Source of the DNA: Penium margaritaceum
Lineage: Eukaryota > Streptophyta > Zygnematophyceae > Desmidiales > Peniaceae
Assembly (NCBI GenBank): GCA_023375785.1
Contig: SZWC01000033.1
Coordinates: 357,244 to 421,243 of the forward strand
Direction: 5' to 3'
Length of the DNA: 64,000 bases
The notes under the pieces were generated by a model that was not told the origin of the DNA, did no database searches, and saw only the letters and a list, made by a program, of their open reading frames with translations. A program made the translations under genes and the position numbers. Shown one piece after another: positions 1-12,020 of the stretch (positions within the stretch are counted from its first letter, which is position 1; each line of letters opens with the position of its first letter).

Positions 1-500
1 TGATTGATGATTTGAGTGGGCGCAGGGGCGAGACCACATGCGCTGTTGAGATAGAGGGATAGGATGCGGCAAGGGAAAGGCTGGGGCCAATGCGCCGCGA
101 GAAATCTGCTGCCCGCGTGGGTACAAGCTGCTCCAAAGTGGGCATCTTGCTTGTGCAAGTCTCTGTACTGGCCACAAATGCTGATGATGCGGAGGCTGAA
201 GTTGATGATGGCGGAGCGGCCGCAGGGGCGAGCCGCGTGCGCTGCAGGACGTTTCGGTGTGGGTGCAGGTTGTCGCGCAATAGGCGATGCGACCGGGAAG
301 ATCCTTGTGCCGAACAGAAAGCGATGCGGAGGAAAGAGGAGGCGGCTGATGGCTGAGTGGGCAGAGGGGCAAAACCACGTGCGCTGCAAAAGTTTTTTCG
401 TCGCGGGCATAGGTCGTCACGGAAAGGGCGATATGACCGGGCAGATCCTTGGGCCGAGCTGAGAGTGATGCGGAGGCAAAACAAAAGAAGGCGGAGGCAG
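1..500. repeat. Degenerate ~142-bp repeat modules in left flank
   Basis: Three related passages share the pattern GGGGCGAG(A/C)C-C-CGTGCGCTG: around 24-45, 224-247 and 364-388. Two of them are followed by a second shared passage (GACCGGGAAGATCCTT near 290 and GACCGGGCAGATCCTT near 434), offset about 143 bp. I read this as an old, degenerate tandem repeat with a period near 142 bp; the spacing of the first two modules is nearer 200 bp, so an insertion or a lost unit is likely. Open frames here (for example 64-462 on +) are low-complexity and resemble no protein family I know. Confidence 0.55.
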
Positions 501-1215
501 TGCGGACGATGCAGAGGACGGCGGGCAACGCAATAAGGGTAGTCTAGGCAAGAATTGGAGAAAGAGATTGGAGTGATAATGACGATGAGGCATGTAGAAA
601 ATGAAGATGAAGATGACGATGACGTGAGGTAAAAACCGATGAATGGAGTGGGGGAGGGGGAGGATGGAGGTAGAGGATGGCGGTGTGGTGGGAGGCACGG
701 GCGAGGCAACCGAGTGCTTTGCTTTCAGGAGAGTGACGGCTTGTTCCCCACTTGGCCCATGACCGACGGGTAGGGAGACTGATGATTCCAATATCCTGGT
801 ATCTAGAGGAAGTTGGTTACAACAGAGCAAGTCATGCGGTGAGCAAAACCATGGTTCCGCTGATGTCAGGAGAGTGACGGCTTGTTCCCCAGTTAGCTCG
901 CAGTGGGAGCAGGAAGACTGGTGGTATCTGATATCCTGGTGGCGGGAGTTAAACTGGATGGCAAACGATGTGAGAAGGCGGCGCAAGAATGGGGCTTAAG
1001 AAGAAGGATGCAGAGGAGCTCAGGAGGTTGAGGCTGATGCAGTAGAGGCGGCTGATGAGAGGAGAAGGGCGGAGGTGCTTGTGGAGACTGAGGAGATGAG
1101 CTGTAATGGATGGCAAACAGGAGGAAGCTTCCAGGTAGTTGATGGCAGGCAGCGACTTGAGAATTACTTGCGGCTGCTGTAGATGACAAGTCACCAAGAA
1201 TTGGCCACGGGCACG
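501..1215. other. Purine-rich flank, no supported gene
   Basis: The stretch is rich in GGAGG, GATGA and AGATGA on the + strand. It contains a direct duplication: the passage TCAGGAGAGTGACGGCTTGT at 725 recurs at 866, an offset of 141 bp, with a related ATATCCTGGT further on in both copies. That offset matches the ~142-bp modules at 1-500. A minus-strand open frame (417-986) is Pro/Ser/His-rich and looks like a by-product of GA-rich composition. At about 1190-1220 the sequence passes directly into the 10-bp minisatellite. I see no gene, promoter or RNA here. Confidence 0.5.
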
Positions 1216-4200
1216 AATGGTTGCGAGTGGTTACAAGTTGTTGCAAGTGCTTGCAAGTGGTTGTGAGTGCTTATAAGTGGTTGCGACTACTGGCGAGTGG
1301 TTGCGAGTGGTTGCAAGTGGTTTTCAGTGGTTGAGGGTAATTAGTGCAGTTCCGTGGTTGCGAGTGGTTGCGAGTGGTTGCGAGTGGTTACGAGTCTTTG
1401 CAAGTGGATGCGAGTGGTTGCCAATGGTTGCAAGTGGTTGCGCATAGTTGCAAGTGGTTGCGAGTGGTTGTGAGTGGTTGCGCGTGGCTGCAAAGGCTTG
1501 CAAGTGGTTGTAAAGGCTTGCGCGTGGCTGCAAAGGCTTGCAAGTGCTTGCAACTCTTTGCGAGTGGTTGCAAGTGGTTGCCAGTAGTTGCAAGTGGTTG
1601 CAAGTGGTTGCGAGTGGTTGCCAGTGGTTGCGCGTCATTGCAATTGGTTGTAAGTGGTCGTGAGTGGTTGCGAGTGGTTGCAAGAGGTTGCAAGTGGTTG
1701 CAAGTGGTTGCAAGAGGTTGCACATGGTTGCAACTGGCTGCGAGTGGTTGCGAGTGGTTACGAGTGGTTGCGAGTGGTAGCAAGTGGTTGTGAGTTGTTG
1801 TGGCTTGTTGCGAGTGCTTGTGTGTGCTTGCAAGTGGTTGTGAGTAGTTGTGAGTGGTTGCAAATGGTTGCAAGAGGTTTCGAGTGGTTGCGAGCGATTG
1901 CAAGTGGTTGCACGTGGTTACAAATGGTTGCGAGTGGTTGCCAATGGTTCCTAGTGGTCATACGTGGTTGCGAGTGGTTGCGAGTGCTTGCAAGTGGTTG
2001 TGAGTGCTCCTAGGTAGTTGCAAGTGGTTACGACGGGTTGCGAGTGGTTGCAAATGGTTGTGAGTAGTTGCAAGTGGTTTGAAGTGGTTGCAAATTGTTG
2101 CGAGTTGTTGCGAGTGGGTGCAAGTGGTTGTGAGTGGTTGTGATTGGTTGCGAGTGGTTGTGAGTGGTTGCGATTGGTTGCGAGTGGTTGCGAGTGGTTG
2201 CGAGTGGTTGCAAGTGGTTGTGTGTGGTTGTGAGTGGTTGTGAGTAGTTGTGAGTACTTGCAAGTGGTTGTGAGTGGTTGTAAGTTGTTGCCAGTGGTTG
2301 CGAGTGGTTCCAAGTGGATACGAGTGGTTGCAAGTGGTTGCGAGTGGTTGCAAGTGGTTGTGAGTGGTTGTGAGTGGTTGCAAGTGGTTGCGAGTGGTTG
2401 CGAGTGGTTGTGAGTGGTTGCGAGTGGCTTTGAGTGGTTGTCAGTGGATACGAGTGATTGCGAGTAGTTGTAAGTGTTTGCGAGTGGTTGCAGGTGCTTG
2501 CAAGTGCTTGCAAGTTCTTGCAAGTGATTGCAAGTGGCTGCGAGTGGTTGCGATTGGTTGCGAGTGGTTGCAAGTGGTTGTGAGTGGTTGCGAGTAGTTG
2601 CGAGTGGTTGCGAGTGGCTGCGAGTAGTTGTGTGTGCTTGCAAGTGGTTTCGAATGGTTGCAACACTTGCAAGTTCTTACGAGTGGATGCGAGTGGTTGT
2701 GAGTGGTTGCAAGTGGTTGGGAGTGGTTGCGACTGGTTGCGAGTGGTTGCAAGTGGTTGCGAGTAGTTGCGGGTGGTTGCAAGTTGTTAAGAGTAGTTGC
2801 GAGTGGTTGCAAGTGGTCGCGAGTGGTTGTCAGTGGTTGCGAATGGTTGCAAGCGGTTGCGAGTGGTTGCAAGTGGTTGCAAGTGGTTACAATGGTTCTG
2901 AGTGCTTGCAAGTGGTTGCAAGTGCATATAAGTGGTTGCGAATGGTTTCAAGTGGTTGCGAGTGGTTGCAAGCGGTTGTGAGTGGTTGAGAGTGGTTGAG
3001 AGTGGTTGCGAGTGGTTGTGAGTGGTTGTGAGCGGTTGCGAGTGGTTGCGAGTGATTGCGAGTGGTTGCAAGGAGTTGCAAGGGGTTACGTGTGGTTGCG
3101 AATGGCTGCAAGAGGTTGCAAATAGGAGCAAGTGGTTGCGAATGGTTGTGAGTGGTTGCGAGTGGTTGCAAGAGTTTGCAAGTGGTTGCGAGTGCTTGCA
3201 AGTGGGTTAGAGTGGTTGCGAGTGGTTGCAAGTGGTTGTGAGTGGTTGCAAGTGGTTGTGAGTGTTTGCAAGTGGTTCTGAGTGCTTATAAGTGGTTGCG
3301 ACTGGTTGCGAGTGGTTGTGAGTGGTTGCAAGCAGTTGTGAGTGGTTAAGAGTGATTAGTGTGGTTCCGCGGTTGCGAGTGGTTGCGAGTGGTTGCGAGT
3401 GGTTGCAAGTGGTTGCAAGTGGTTGCAAGTGGTTGCAAGTGGTTGCGAGCGGTCATGAATGGTTGCGAGTGGTTGCATATAGTTGCAAGTGGTTGCAAGT
3501 GATTGTAAGTGGTTGCGCGTGGTTGCAAGCGTTTGCAAGTGGTTGCGAGTGCTTGCAAGTGGTTGCGAGTGGTGGCAAGTGGTAGCTAGCGGTTGCAAGT
3601 GGTTGCGAGTGGTAGCAAGTGGTTGCCAGTGGTTGGACGTCGTTGCAATTGGTTACAAGTGGTTGTGAGTGGTTGCAAGTGGTTGCAAGTGGTTGCAAGT
3701 GGTTGCAAGTAGTTGCACATGGTTGCAAGTGGCTGCGAGTGGATGCGAATGGTTACACGTGGTTGTGAGTGGTTGCAAGTGGTTTTGAAGGGCTGTGACT
3801 TGGTGCGAGTGGTTGTGTGTTTTTGCAAGTGGTTGTGAGTGGTTGTGAGTGGTTGCAAGTGGTTGCAAGCAACTTTGAGTGGTTGCCAGTTATTGCAAGT
3901 GGTTGCATGTGGTTGCAAATGATTGGGAGTGGTTGCGAATGCTTCCGAGTGGTCACAAGTGGTTGTGAGTGGTTGTGCGTGCTTGCAAGTGGGTGTGAGT
4001 GCTTGCAGGTGGTTGCCAGCGGTTACGAGGGGCTGTGAGTGGTTGCGAGTGGTTGCGAATGGTTATGAGTGTATGCAAGTGGTTGCAAGTGGTTGCAAAT
4101 GGTTGCGAGTCGTTGCGAGTGGTTGCAAGTGGTTGAAAGTGGTTGCGAGTGGTTGCGTGTGGTTGTGAGTGGCTGCGAGTGGTTGCGAGTTCTTGCGAGT

Positions 4201-7200
4201 GGTTTTGAGTGGTTGCAAGTGGTTCCGAATGGCTGAGAGTGGTTGCAAGTGGTTGCCAGTGGTTTTGAGTGGTTGCAATTGGTTGCGAATAGATGCAAGT
4301 GGTTGCGATTGGTTGCGAGTGGCTGGAAGTGGTTGCAAGTGGTTGCGAGTGGTTGCAAGTGGTTGCAATTTGTTGTGAGTGCTTGCTAGTGGTTGTGAGT
4401 TGTTTCCAGTGGTTGAGTGGTTGCAAGTGGTTACAAGTGGTTGTGAGTGGTTGTGAGTGCTTGCGAGTGGTGGCGAGTCATTGCGAGTGGTTGCGAGTGA
4501 CTGTGAGTGGTTACAAGTGGTTGCAAGTGGTTGCAAGTGGTTACAAGTGGTTGTGAGTGGTTGTGAGTGGTTGCGAGTGGTTGCGAGTGCTTGCAAGTGG
4601 TTGTGAGTGGTTGTGAGTGGTTGTGAGTGGTTCCGAGTGGTTACGAGTTGTTGCGAGTGGTTCCAAGTGGATAGGAGTGGTTGCAAGTTGTTGTGAGTGG
4701 TTGCAAGTGTTTGTGCGTGGTTGTGAGTGCTTGCAAGTGTTTCAGAGTGCTTGCAAGTTGTTGTGAGTAGTTGCGAGTGGTTGCGATTGGTTGAAGGTGG
4801 TTGCAAGTGGTTGCGAGTGGTTGCGAGTGGTTGCGAGTGGTTGCGAGTGGTTGCGAGTGGTTGCATGTGGTTGCGAGTGGTAGGGACTGGTTGTGAGTGG
4901 TTGCAAGTGGTTACCAGTGGTTGCCAGTCATTGCAGTTGGTTGCAAGTGGTTGCAAGTGGTTGCGCGTGGTTGGGAGTGTTTGTGAGTGATTGTGAGTGG
5001 TTGCGAGTCCTTGCGAGTGGTTGCAAGTGGTTGTGATTGGTTGAAATTGGTTGTAAGTGGTTGGGAGTGGTTGCAAGTGGTTGCGAGTTGTTGCGAGTGG
5101 TTATGAGTGGTTGCGAGTAGTTGCGAGTGGTTGTGAGTGGTTGCGAGTGGATGCAAGTGGTTGCGAGTGGTTACAAGTGGTTGCGAGTGGTTGTGAGTGC
5201 TTGCAAGTGGTTACAAGTGGCTGTCAGTGGTTGCGAGTGGTTGCTAGTGGTTATGATTGGTTGCAAGTGGTTGCAAGTGGTTAGGAGTGGTTGCGAGTGG
5301 TTGCGAATGGATGCAAATGGTTGCTAGTGGTTGTGAGTGGTTGCGAGTGGTTGTGAGTGGTTGCAAGTGGTTGCAAGTGGTTGCAAGTGGTGTTGAGTGG
5401 TTGCAAGTGGTCATAAATTGTTGCGGGTGGTCATGTGTGGTTGCGAGTGGTTGCGAGTAGTTGCGAGTGGTCGCGAGTTGTTGACAGTGGTTGCGAGTAG
5501 CTGCAAGTGGTTACGAGTGATTGTGAGTGGTTGCAAGTGGTTGCGAGTGGTTGCAAGTGATTGCGAATGCTTGCAAGTGGTTGTGACTAATTTCAAGTGG
5601 TTGAGTGGTTGCAAGTGTTTGTGAGTGGTTGAGACTTGTTGCGAGTGGTTGCGTGTGGTTGCAAGTGGTTGTGAGTGCTTGTTAGTGGTAGCAAGTAGTT
5701 GCAAGCGGGTTCCTGTCTTTGCGAGTGATTGGAAGTGGTTGCACGTGGTTGCAAATGGTTGCGAGTAGTTAAAAATGGTTCCGAGTGGTCACAAGTGGTT
5801 GAGAGTGGTTGTGAGTGCTTGCAAGTGGTTGTGAGTGCTTGCTGGTGCTTGCGAGTGGTTACGAGGGGTTGTGAGTGGTTGCAAGTGGTGGGGAATGGTT
5901 GTGAGTGGTTGCAAGTGGTTGCAAGTGGTTGCAAGTGGTGGCAAATAGTTGCAAGTGGTTGCAAGTGGTTGTGAGTGGTAGTGAGTAGTTGCGAGTGGTT
6001 GTGAGTGGATGCGAGTGGTTGTGAGTGGTTGCTAGTGGTTGCAAGTGGTTGAAAATGGCTGGAAGTGGTTGCAAGTGGTTGCAAGTGGTTTTGAGTAGTT
6101 GCAAGTGGTTGCGAATGGATGCAAGTGGTTGCGATTGGTTGCAAGTGGTTGAGACTGGTTGCGAGTGGTTACGAGTGGTTGCAAGTGGTTGCAAGTGGTT
6201 GCGAGTGCTTGCAAGTGGTTGTGAGTTGTTTTGAGTGGTTGAGTGGTTGCAAGTGGTTACGAGTGGTTGTGAGTGGTTGCGAGTGGTTGCGAGTGGTAGC
6301 GAGTCGTTGCGAGTGGTTGCGAGTGGTTGCGAGTAGTTGCAAGTGAATTTGTGTGGTTGCGAGTGGTTGCTAGTGGTTGCGTGTGGTTGCATATGGTTGC
6401 GAGTGGTTACGAGTAGTTTGCGAATGGTCGCGAGTCGTTGTGAGTGGTTGTGAGTGGTCGCGAGTGGCCACAAGTGGTTGCAAGTGGTTGTGAGTGGTTG
6501 TGAGTGGTTGTGAGTGGTTGTGAGTGGTTCCAAGTGAATACGAGTGGTTGCAAGTTAATACAAGTGGTTGCAAGTGTTTTTGAGTGGTTGCGAGTGCTTG
6601 CAAGTGTTTGGGAGTGCTAGCAAGTGGTTGTGCATAGTTCCGAGTGGTTGCGAGTGGTTGTGAGTGGTTGCGAGTGGTTACAAGTGGTTGCGAGTAGTTG
6701 CGAGTGATTGCGAGTGGTTGCATGTCGTTGCGATGGGTTTCGACTAGCTGTGAGTGTTTGCAAGTGGTTACGAGTGGTTGCAAGTCATTGCGAATGGTTA
6801 CGAGTGGTTGCAAGTGGTTGCGAGTGGTTGCGAGTGTTTGTGAGTTGTAATGAGTAGTTGCAAGTGCTTGCGAGTGGTTGCAAGTGGTTGCGAGTGGTTG
6901 TAAGTGGTTGCAAGTGCTTGCGAGTGGTTGCGAGTGGCTGCGAGTGGTTGCTAGTGGTTGTGAGTGGTTGTGAGTGGTTGCGAGTGGCTGCAAGTGGTTG
7001 CAAGTGGTAAAAAGTGGCTGCGAGTGGTTGTGACTGGTTGCAAGTGGCTGTGAGTGGTTGTGAGTGGTTGTGACTGGTTGCGAGTACTTGCAATTGGATG
7101 TGAGTGGTTGCAAGTGGTTGCGAGTGGTTCCGAGTGCTTGCAAGTGGTTGCGAGTGGTTGGGAGTGGTTGCGAGTGGTTGCGAATAGTTGCGAGTGGTTT

Positions 7201-8099
7201 TGTGTGGTTGCGAGTGGTTGCGAGTTGTTGTGAGTCGTAGGGACTGGTTGCGAGTGGTTGTAAGTGGTTGCAACTGATTGCGAGTTGTTGCGAGTGGTCG
7301 TAAATGGTTGCAACTGGTTACGAGTGGTTGCGAGTGGTTACGAGTTGCTACGTGTGGTTGCGAGTGGTTGTGAGTGGTGGGGAGTGGTTGTGAGTGGTTG
7401 CGAGTGGTTGTAAGTGGTTGCAAGTGGTTGCGAGTAATATTGTGTGGTTACGAGAGGTTGCGAGTCATTGCCTGTGGTTGGGATCGGTTGTGAGTGGTTG
7501 CGCATGGTTGCGAGTGGTTGCGAGTGGTTGCGAGTGATTGCGAGTGGTTGCACGTGGTTACGAGTGGTTGCGTATGGTTGCGAGTGGTTACGAGTGGCTC
7601 CAAGTGGTTGCGAGTGGTTGGGGTTCGTTGCAAGTGGTTATGAGTGGTTGCAAGTGATTGCGAGTGGTTGCGAGTGGTTGCCAGAGGTTGCAGTGGTTGC
7701 GAGTGGTTGCGAGCTGTTTGCGAGTGTTTACGAGCGGTTGCGAGTGGTTGCGAGCGGTTGTGAGTGGTTTTAAGTGGTTGTGAGTGGAAGCGAGAGGTTG
7801 CGAGTAGTTGGGAGTGGTTGAGAGTGCTTGGGACTGGTTTCGAGTGGTTGCGAGTGCTTGCGAGTGGTTGCGAGTGGTGGCAAGTGGTTGCTAGTGGTTG
7901 CAAGTGGTTGCGAGTAGTAGCGAGTGGTTGCCAGTGGTTGCGCGTTGTTGTAATTGGTTACAAGTGGTTGTGAGTGGTTGCGAGTGGTTGCAAGTGGTTG
8001 CAAGTGGTTGCAAGTGGTTGCACATGGTTGCAAGTGGCTGTGAGTGGTTGCAAATGGTTACACGTGGTTGTGAGTGGTTGCAAGTGATTGCGAGTGGTT

Positions 8100-8940
8100 G
8101 CGAGTGGTTGCGAGTAGTTGCGAGTGGTTGCGAGTGGTTACGAGTGGTTGCGAGTGGTTCCAAGTGGATACGAGTGGTTGCAAGTTGTTGCGAGTGGTTG
8201 CGAGTGTTTGCGAGTGGTTGTGAGTGGTTGCGAGTGGTAGCGAGTGGTTGCGAGTGGTTACAAGTGGTTCCGAGTGGTTGCAAGTGGTTGGAAGTGGCTG
8301 TCAGTGGTTGCGAGTGGTTGCGAGTAGTTGCGAGTGGTTGCGAGTGGTTACGAGTGGTTGCGAGTGGTTCCAAGTGGATACGAGTGGTTGCAAGTTGTTG
8401 CGAGTGGTTGCGAGTGTTTGCGAGTGGTTGTGAGTGGTTGCGAGTGGTAGCGAGTGGTTGCGAGTGGTTACAAGTGGTTCCGAGTGGTTGCAAGTGGTTG
8501 GAAGTGGCTGTCAGTGGTTGCGAGTGGTTGCGAGTAGTTGCGAGTGGTTGCGAGTGGTTACGAGTGGTTGCGAGTGGTTCCAAGTGGATACGAGTGGTTG
8601 CAAGTTGTTGCGAGTGGTTGCGAGTGTTTGCGAGTGGTTGTGAGTGGTTGCGAGTGGTAGCGAGTGGTTGCGAGTGGTTACAAGTGGTTCCGAGTGGTTG
8701 CAAGTGGTTGGAAGTGGCTGTCAGTGGTTGCGAGTGGTTGCGAGTAGTTGCGAGTGGTTGCGAGTGGTTACGAGTGGTTGCGAGTGGTTCCAAGTGGATA
8801 CGAGTGGTTGCAAGTTGTTGCGAGTGGTTGCGAGTGTTTGCGAGTGGTTGTGAGTGGTTGCGAGTGGTAGCGAGTGGTTGCGAGTGGTTACAAGTGGTTC
8901 CGAGTGGTTGCAAGTGGTTGGAAGTGGTTGTCAGTGGTTG
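8100..8940. repeat. 210-bp higher-order repeat, four copies
   Basis: Within the 10-bp array, a block of 21 units is repeated about four times at a 210-bp period. The + frame segments starting at 8224, 8434 and 8644 translate to identical 69-residue strings, and the fourth, starting at 8854, diverges only near its end. Marker units in each copy are TTCCAAGTGGATACGAGTGG and TTGGAAGTGGCTGTCAGTGG; the last copy has TTGTCAGTGG instead. The near-identity points to recent amplification by unequal exchange or replication slippage. Confidence 0.93.
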
Positions 8941-10170
8941 CGAGTGGTTGCTAGTGGTTATGATTGGTTGCAAGTGGTTGCGAGTGGTTGCGAGTGGTTG
9001 CGAGTGGCTGCGAATGTATGCAAATGGTTGCTAGTGGTTGTGAGTGGTTGCGAGTGGTTGTGCTTGGTTGCATGTGGTTGCAAGTGGTTTTGAGTTGTTG
9101 CGAGTGGTCATAAATTGTTGCGAGTGGTTGCGAGTGGTTGCGAGTGGTTGCGATTGCTTGCGAGTAGTTGCAAGTGGTCGCGAGTGGTTGACAGTGGTTG
9201 CGAGTAGCTGCAAGGGGTTACGAGTGATTGCGAGTGGTTTCGAGTGGTTGCGAGTGGTTGCTAGTGGTTGGAAGTGGTTGACAGCGGCTATGAGTTCCAA
9301 GTGGTTGCGAGTGGTTGCAAGTGATTGCGAATGCTTGCAGGTGGTTGTGACTAACTTCAAGTGGTTGAGTGGTTGCAAGTGGTTGTGATTGGTTGAGACT
9401 TTTTGCGAGTGTTTGCCTGTGCTTGTAAGTGGTTGTGAGTGGTTGTGAGTCGTTCCAAATAGTTGCAAGTGGTTTCTTGTTGTTGCGAGTGCCTGGAAGT
9501 GGTTGAACATGGTTTCAAATCGTTGCGAGTGGTTGCAAATGGTTTTGAGTGGTCACAAGTGGTTGCGAGTTGTTGTGAGTGCTTGCAAGTGGTTGTGAGT
9601 GCTTGCAGGTGGTTGCGAGTGGTTACGAGGGGTTGTGAGTGGTTGCAAGTGGTGGGGAATGGCTGTGAGTGGTTGCAAGTGGTTGCAAGTGGTTGCAAGT
9701 GGTGGCGAATAGTTGCGAGTGGTTGCAAGTGGTTGTGAGTGGTTGTGAGTGGTTGCGAGTGGTTTTGAGTGGTTGCGAGTGGTTGTGAGTGGTTTTGAGT
9801 GGTTGGAAGTGGTTGCGAATGGCTGGGAGTGGTTGCAAGTGGTTGCCAGTGGTTTTGAGTAGTTGCAAGTGGTTGCGAATGGATGCAAGTGGTTGTGATT
9901 GGTTGCGAGTGGTTGAGAGTGGTTGCGAGTGGTTGTGAGTGGTTGCAAGTGGTTGCAAGTGGTTGCGAGTGCTTGCAAGTGGTTGTGAGTTGTTTCGAGT
10001 GGCGGAGTGGTTGTAAGTGGTTGCGAGTGGTTGTGAGTGGTTGCGAGTGGTTGCGAGTGGTCGCGAGTCATTGCGAGTGGTTGCGAGTGGTTGCAAGTGG
10101 TTACAAGTGGTTGCGAGTGGTTACGAGGGGTTGTGAGTGGTTGCAAGTGGTTACGAGTGGTTGCGAGTGG

Positions 10171-11410
10171 TTCTAAGTGGTTGCGCGTGGTTGTGAGTGG
10201 TTGCGAGTAGTTGCAAGTGGTTGGGAGTGCCCAAAAGTGGTTGTGAGTAGTTGCGAGTGGTTACGAGTGGCTACGAGTGGTTGCGAGTGGTTCTAAGTGG
10301 TTGCGCGTGGTTGTGAGTGGTTGCGAGTAGTTGCAAGTGGTTGGGAGTGCCCAAAAGTGGTTGTGAGTAGTTGCGAGTGGTTACGAGTGGCTACGAGTGG
10401 TTGCGAGTGGTTCTAAGTGGTTGCGCGTGGTTGTGAGTGGTTGCGAGTAGTTGCAAGTGGTTGGGAGTGCCCAAAAGTGGTTGTGAGTAGTTGCGAGTGG
10501 TTACGAGTGGCTACGAGTGGTTGCGAGTGGTTCTAAGTGGTTGCGCGTGGTTGTGAGTGGTTGCGAGTAGTTGCAAGTGGTTGGGAGTGCCCAAAAGTGG
10601 TTGTGAGTAGTTGCGAGTGGTTACGAGTGGCTACGAGTGGTTGCGAGTGGTTCTAAGTGGTTGCGCGTGGTTGTGAGTGGTTGCGAGTAGTTGCAAGTGG
10701 TTGGGAGTGCCCAAAAGTGGTTGTGAGTAGTTGCGAGTGGTTACGAGTGGCTACGAGTGGTTGCGAGTGGTTCTAAGTGGTTGCGCGTGGTTGTGAGTGG
10801 TTGCGAGTAGTTGCAAGTGGTTGGGAGTGCCCAAAAGTGGTTGTGAGTAGTTGCGAGTGGTTACGAGTGGCTACGAGTGGTTGCGAGTGGTTCTAAGTGG
10901 TTGCGCGTGGTTGTGAGTGGTTGCGAGTAGTTGCAAGTGGTTGGGAGTGCCCAAAAGTGGTTGTGAGTAGTTGCGAGTGGTTACGAGTGGCTACGAGTGG
11001 TTGCGAGTGGTTCTAAGTGGTTGCGCGTGGTTGTGAGTGGTTGCGAGTAGTTGCAAGTGGTTGGGAGTGCCCAAAAGTGGTTGTGAGTAGTTGCGAGTGG
11101 TTACGAGTGGCTACGAGTGGTTGCGAGTGGTTCTAAGTGGTTGCGCGTGGTTGTGAGTGGTTGCGAGTAGTTGCAAGTGGTTGGGAGTGCCCAAAAGTGG
11201 TTGTGAGTAGTTGCGAGTGGTTACGAGTGGCTACGAGTGGTTGCGAGTGGTTCTAAGTGGTTGCGCGTGGTTGTGAGTGGTTGCGAGTAGTTGCAAGTGG
11301 TTGGGAGTGCCCAAAAGTGGTTGTGAGTAGTTGCGAGTGGTTACGAGTGGCTACGAGTGGTTGCGAGTGGTTCTAAGTGGTTGCGCGTGGTTGTGAGTGG
11401 TTGCGAGTGG
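10171..11410. repeat. 120-bp higher-order repeat, ten identical copies
   Basis: A 12-unit block begins with TTCTAAGTGGTTGCGCGTGG and contains the unusual unit GGGAGTGCCCAAAAGTGG. It starts at 10171, 10291, 10411 and so on at exact 120-bp steps to 11371, giving ten full copies and a partial eleventh. By eye the ten copies are identical. Because 120 is a multiple of 3 and the block has TAG in AGTAGTTG contexts, this is the one long part of the minisatellite without long open frames. Confidence 0.96.
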
Positions 11411-12020
11411 TTGTAAGTGGTTGCAAGTGGTTGGGAGTGATTTTGTGTGGTTGCGTATGGTTGGGATTGGTTTTGGGTGGTTGCGCATGGTTGCGAGTGG
11501 TTGCGAGTGGTTGCGAGTGGTTGCAAGTGGTTGCACGTGGTTACGAGTGGTTGCGAGTGGTTGCGGGTGGTTACGAGTGGCTACGAGTGGTTGCGAGTGG
11601 TTGGGAGTGGTTGCAAGTGGTTGCGAGTGGTTGCAAGTGATTGTGAGTGGTTGCGAGTGGTTGCCATTGGTTGCAGTGGTTGCGATTGGTTGCGAGTTGT
11701 TTGCGAGTGATAGCAAGCGGTTGCCAGTGGTTGCCAGCGGTTGTGATTGGTTGTAAGTGGCAGTGAGTGGAAGTGAGTGGTTGCAAGTAGTTGGGAGTGG
11801 TTGAGAGTGCTTGTGACTGGTTGCGAGTGGTTGTGAGTGCTTGCGAGTGGTTGTGAGTGGTTGCATGTGGTTATGAGTGGTTGTGAGTTGTTGGGAGTAG
11901 TTGCAAGTGGTTGCAAGTGGTTGTGAGTGGTTGCGAGTGGTTGCTAGTGGTTATGAGTGGTTGCGATTGGTGGCGAGTGGTTGCGAGTGGATGCGAGTGG
12001 CTGCGAGTGGTTGCGAGTGG

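Noticed and set aside
64-986. Frames in the left flank (64-462 on +, 417-986 on -)
   Set aside because: Low-complexity, biased composition, overlapping repeat modules, no resemblance to a known family.
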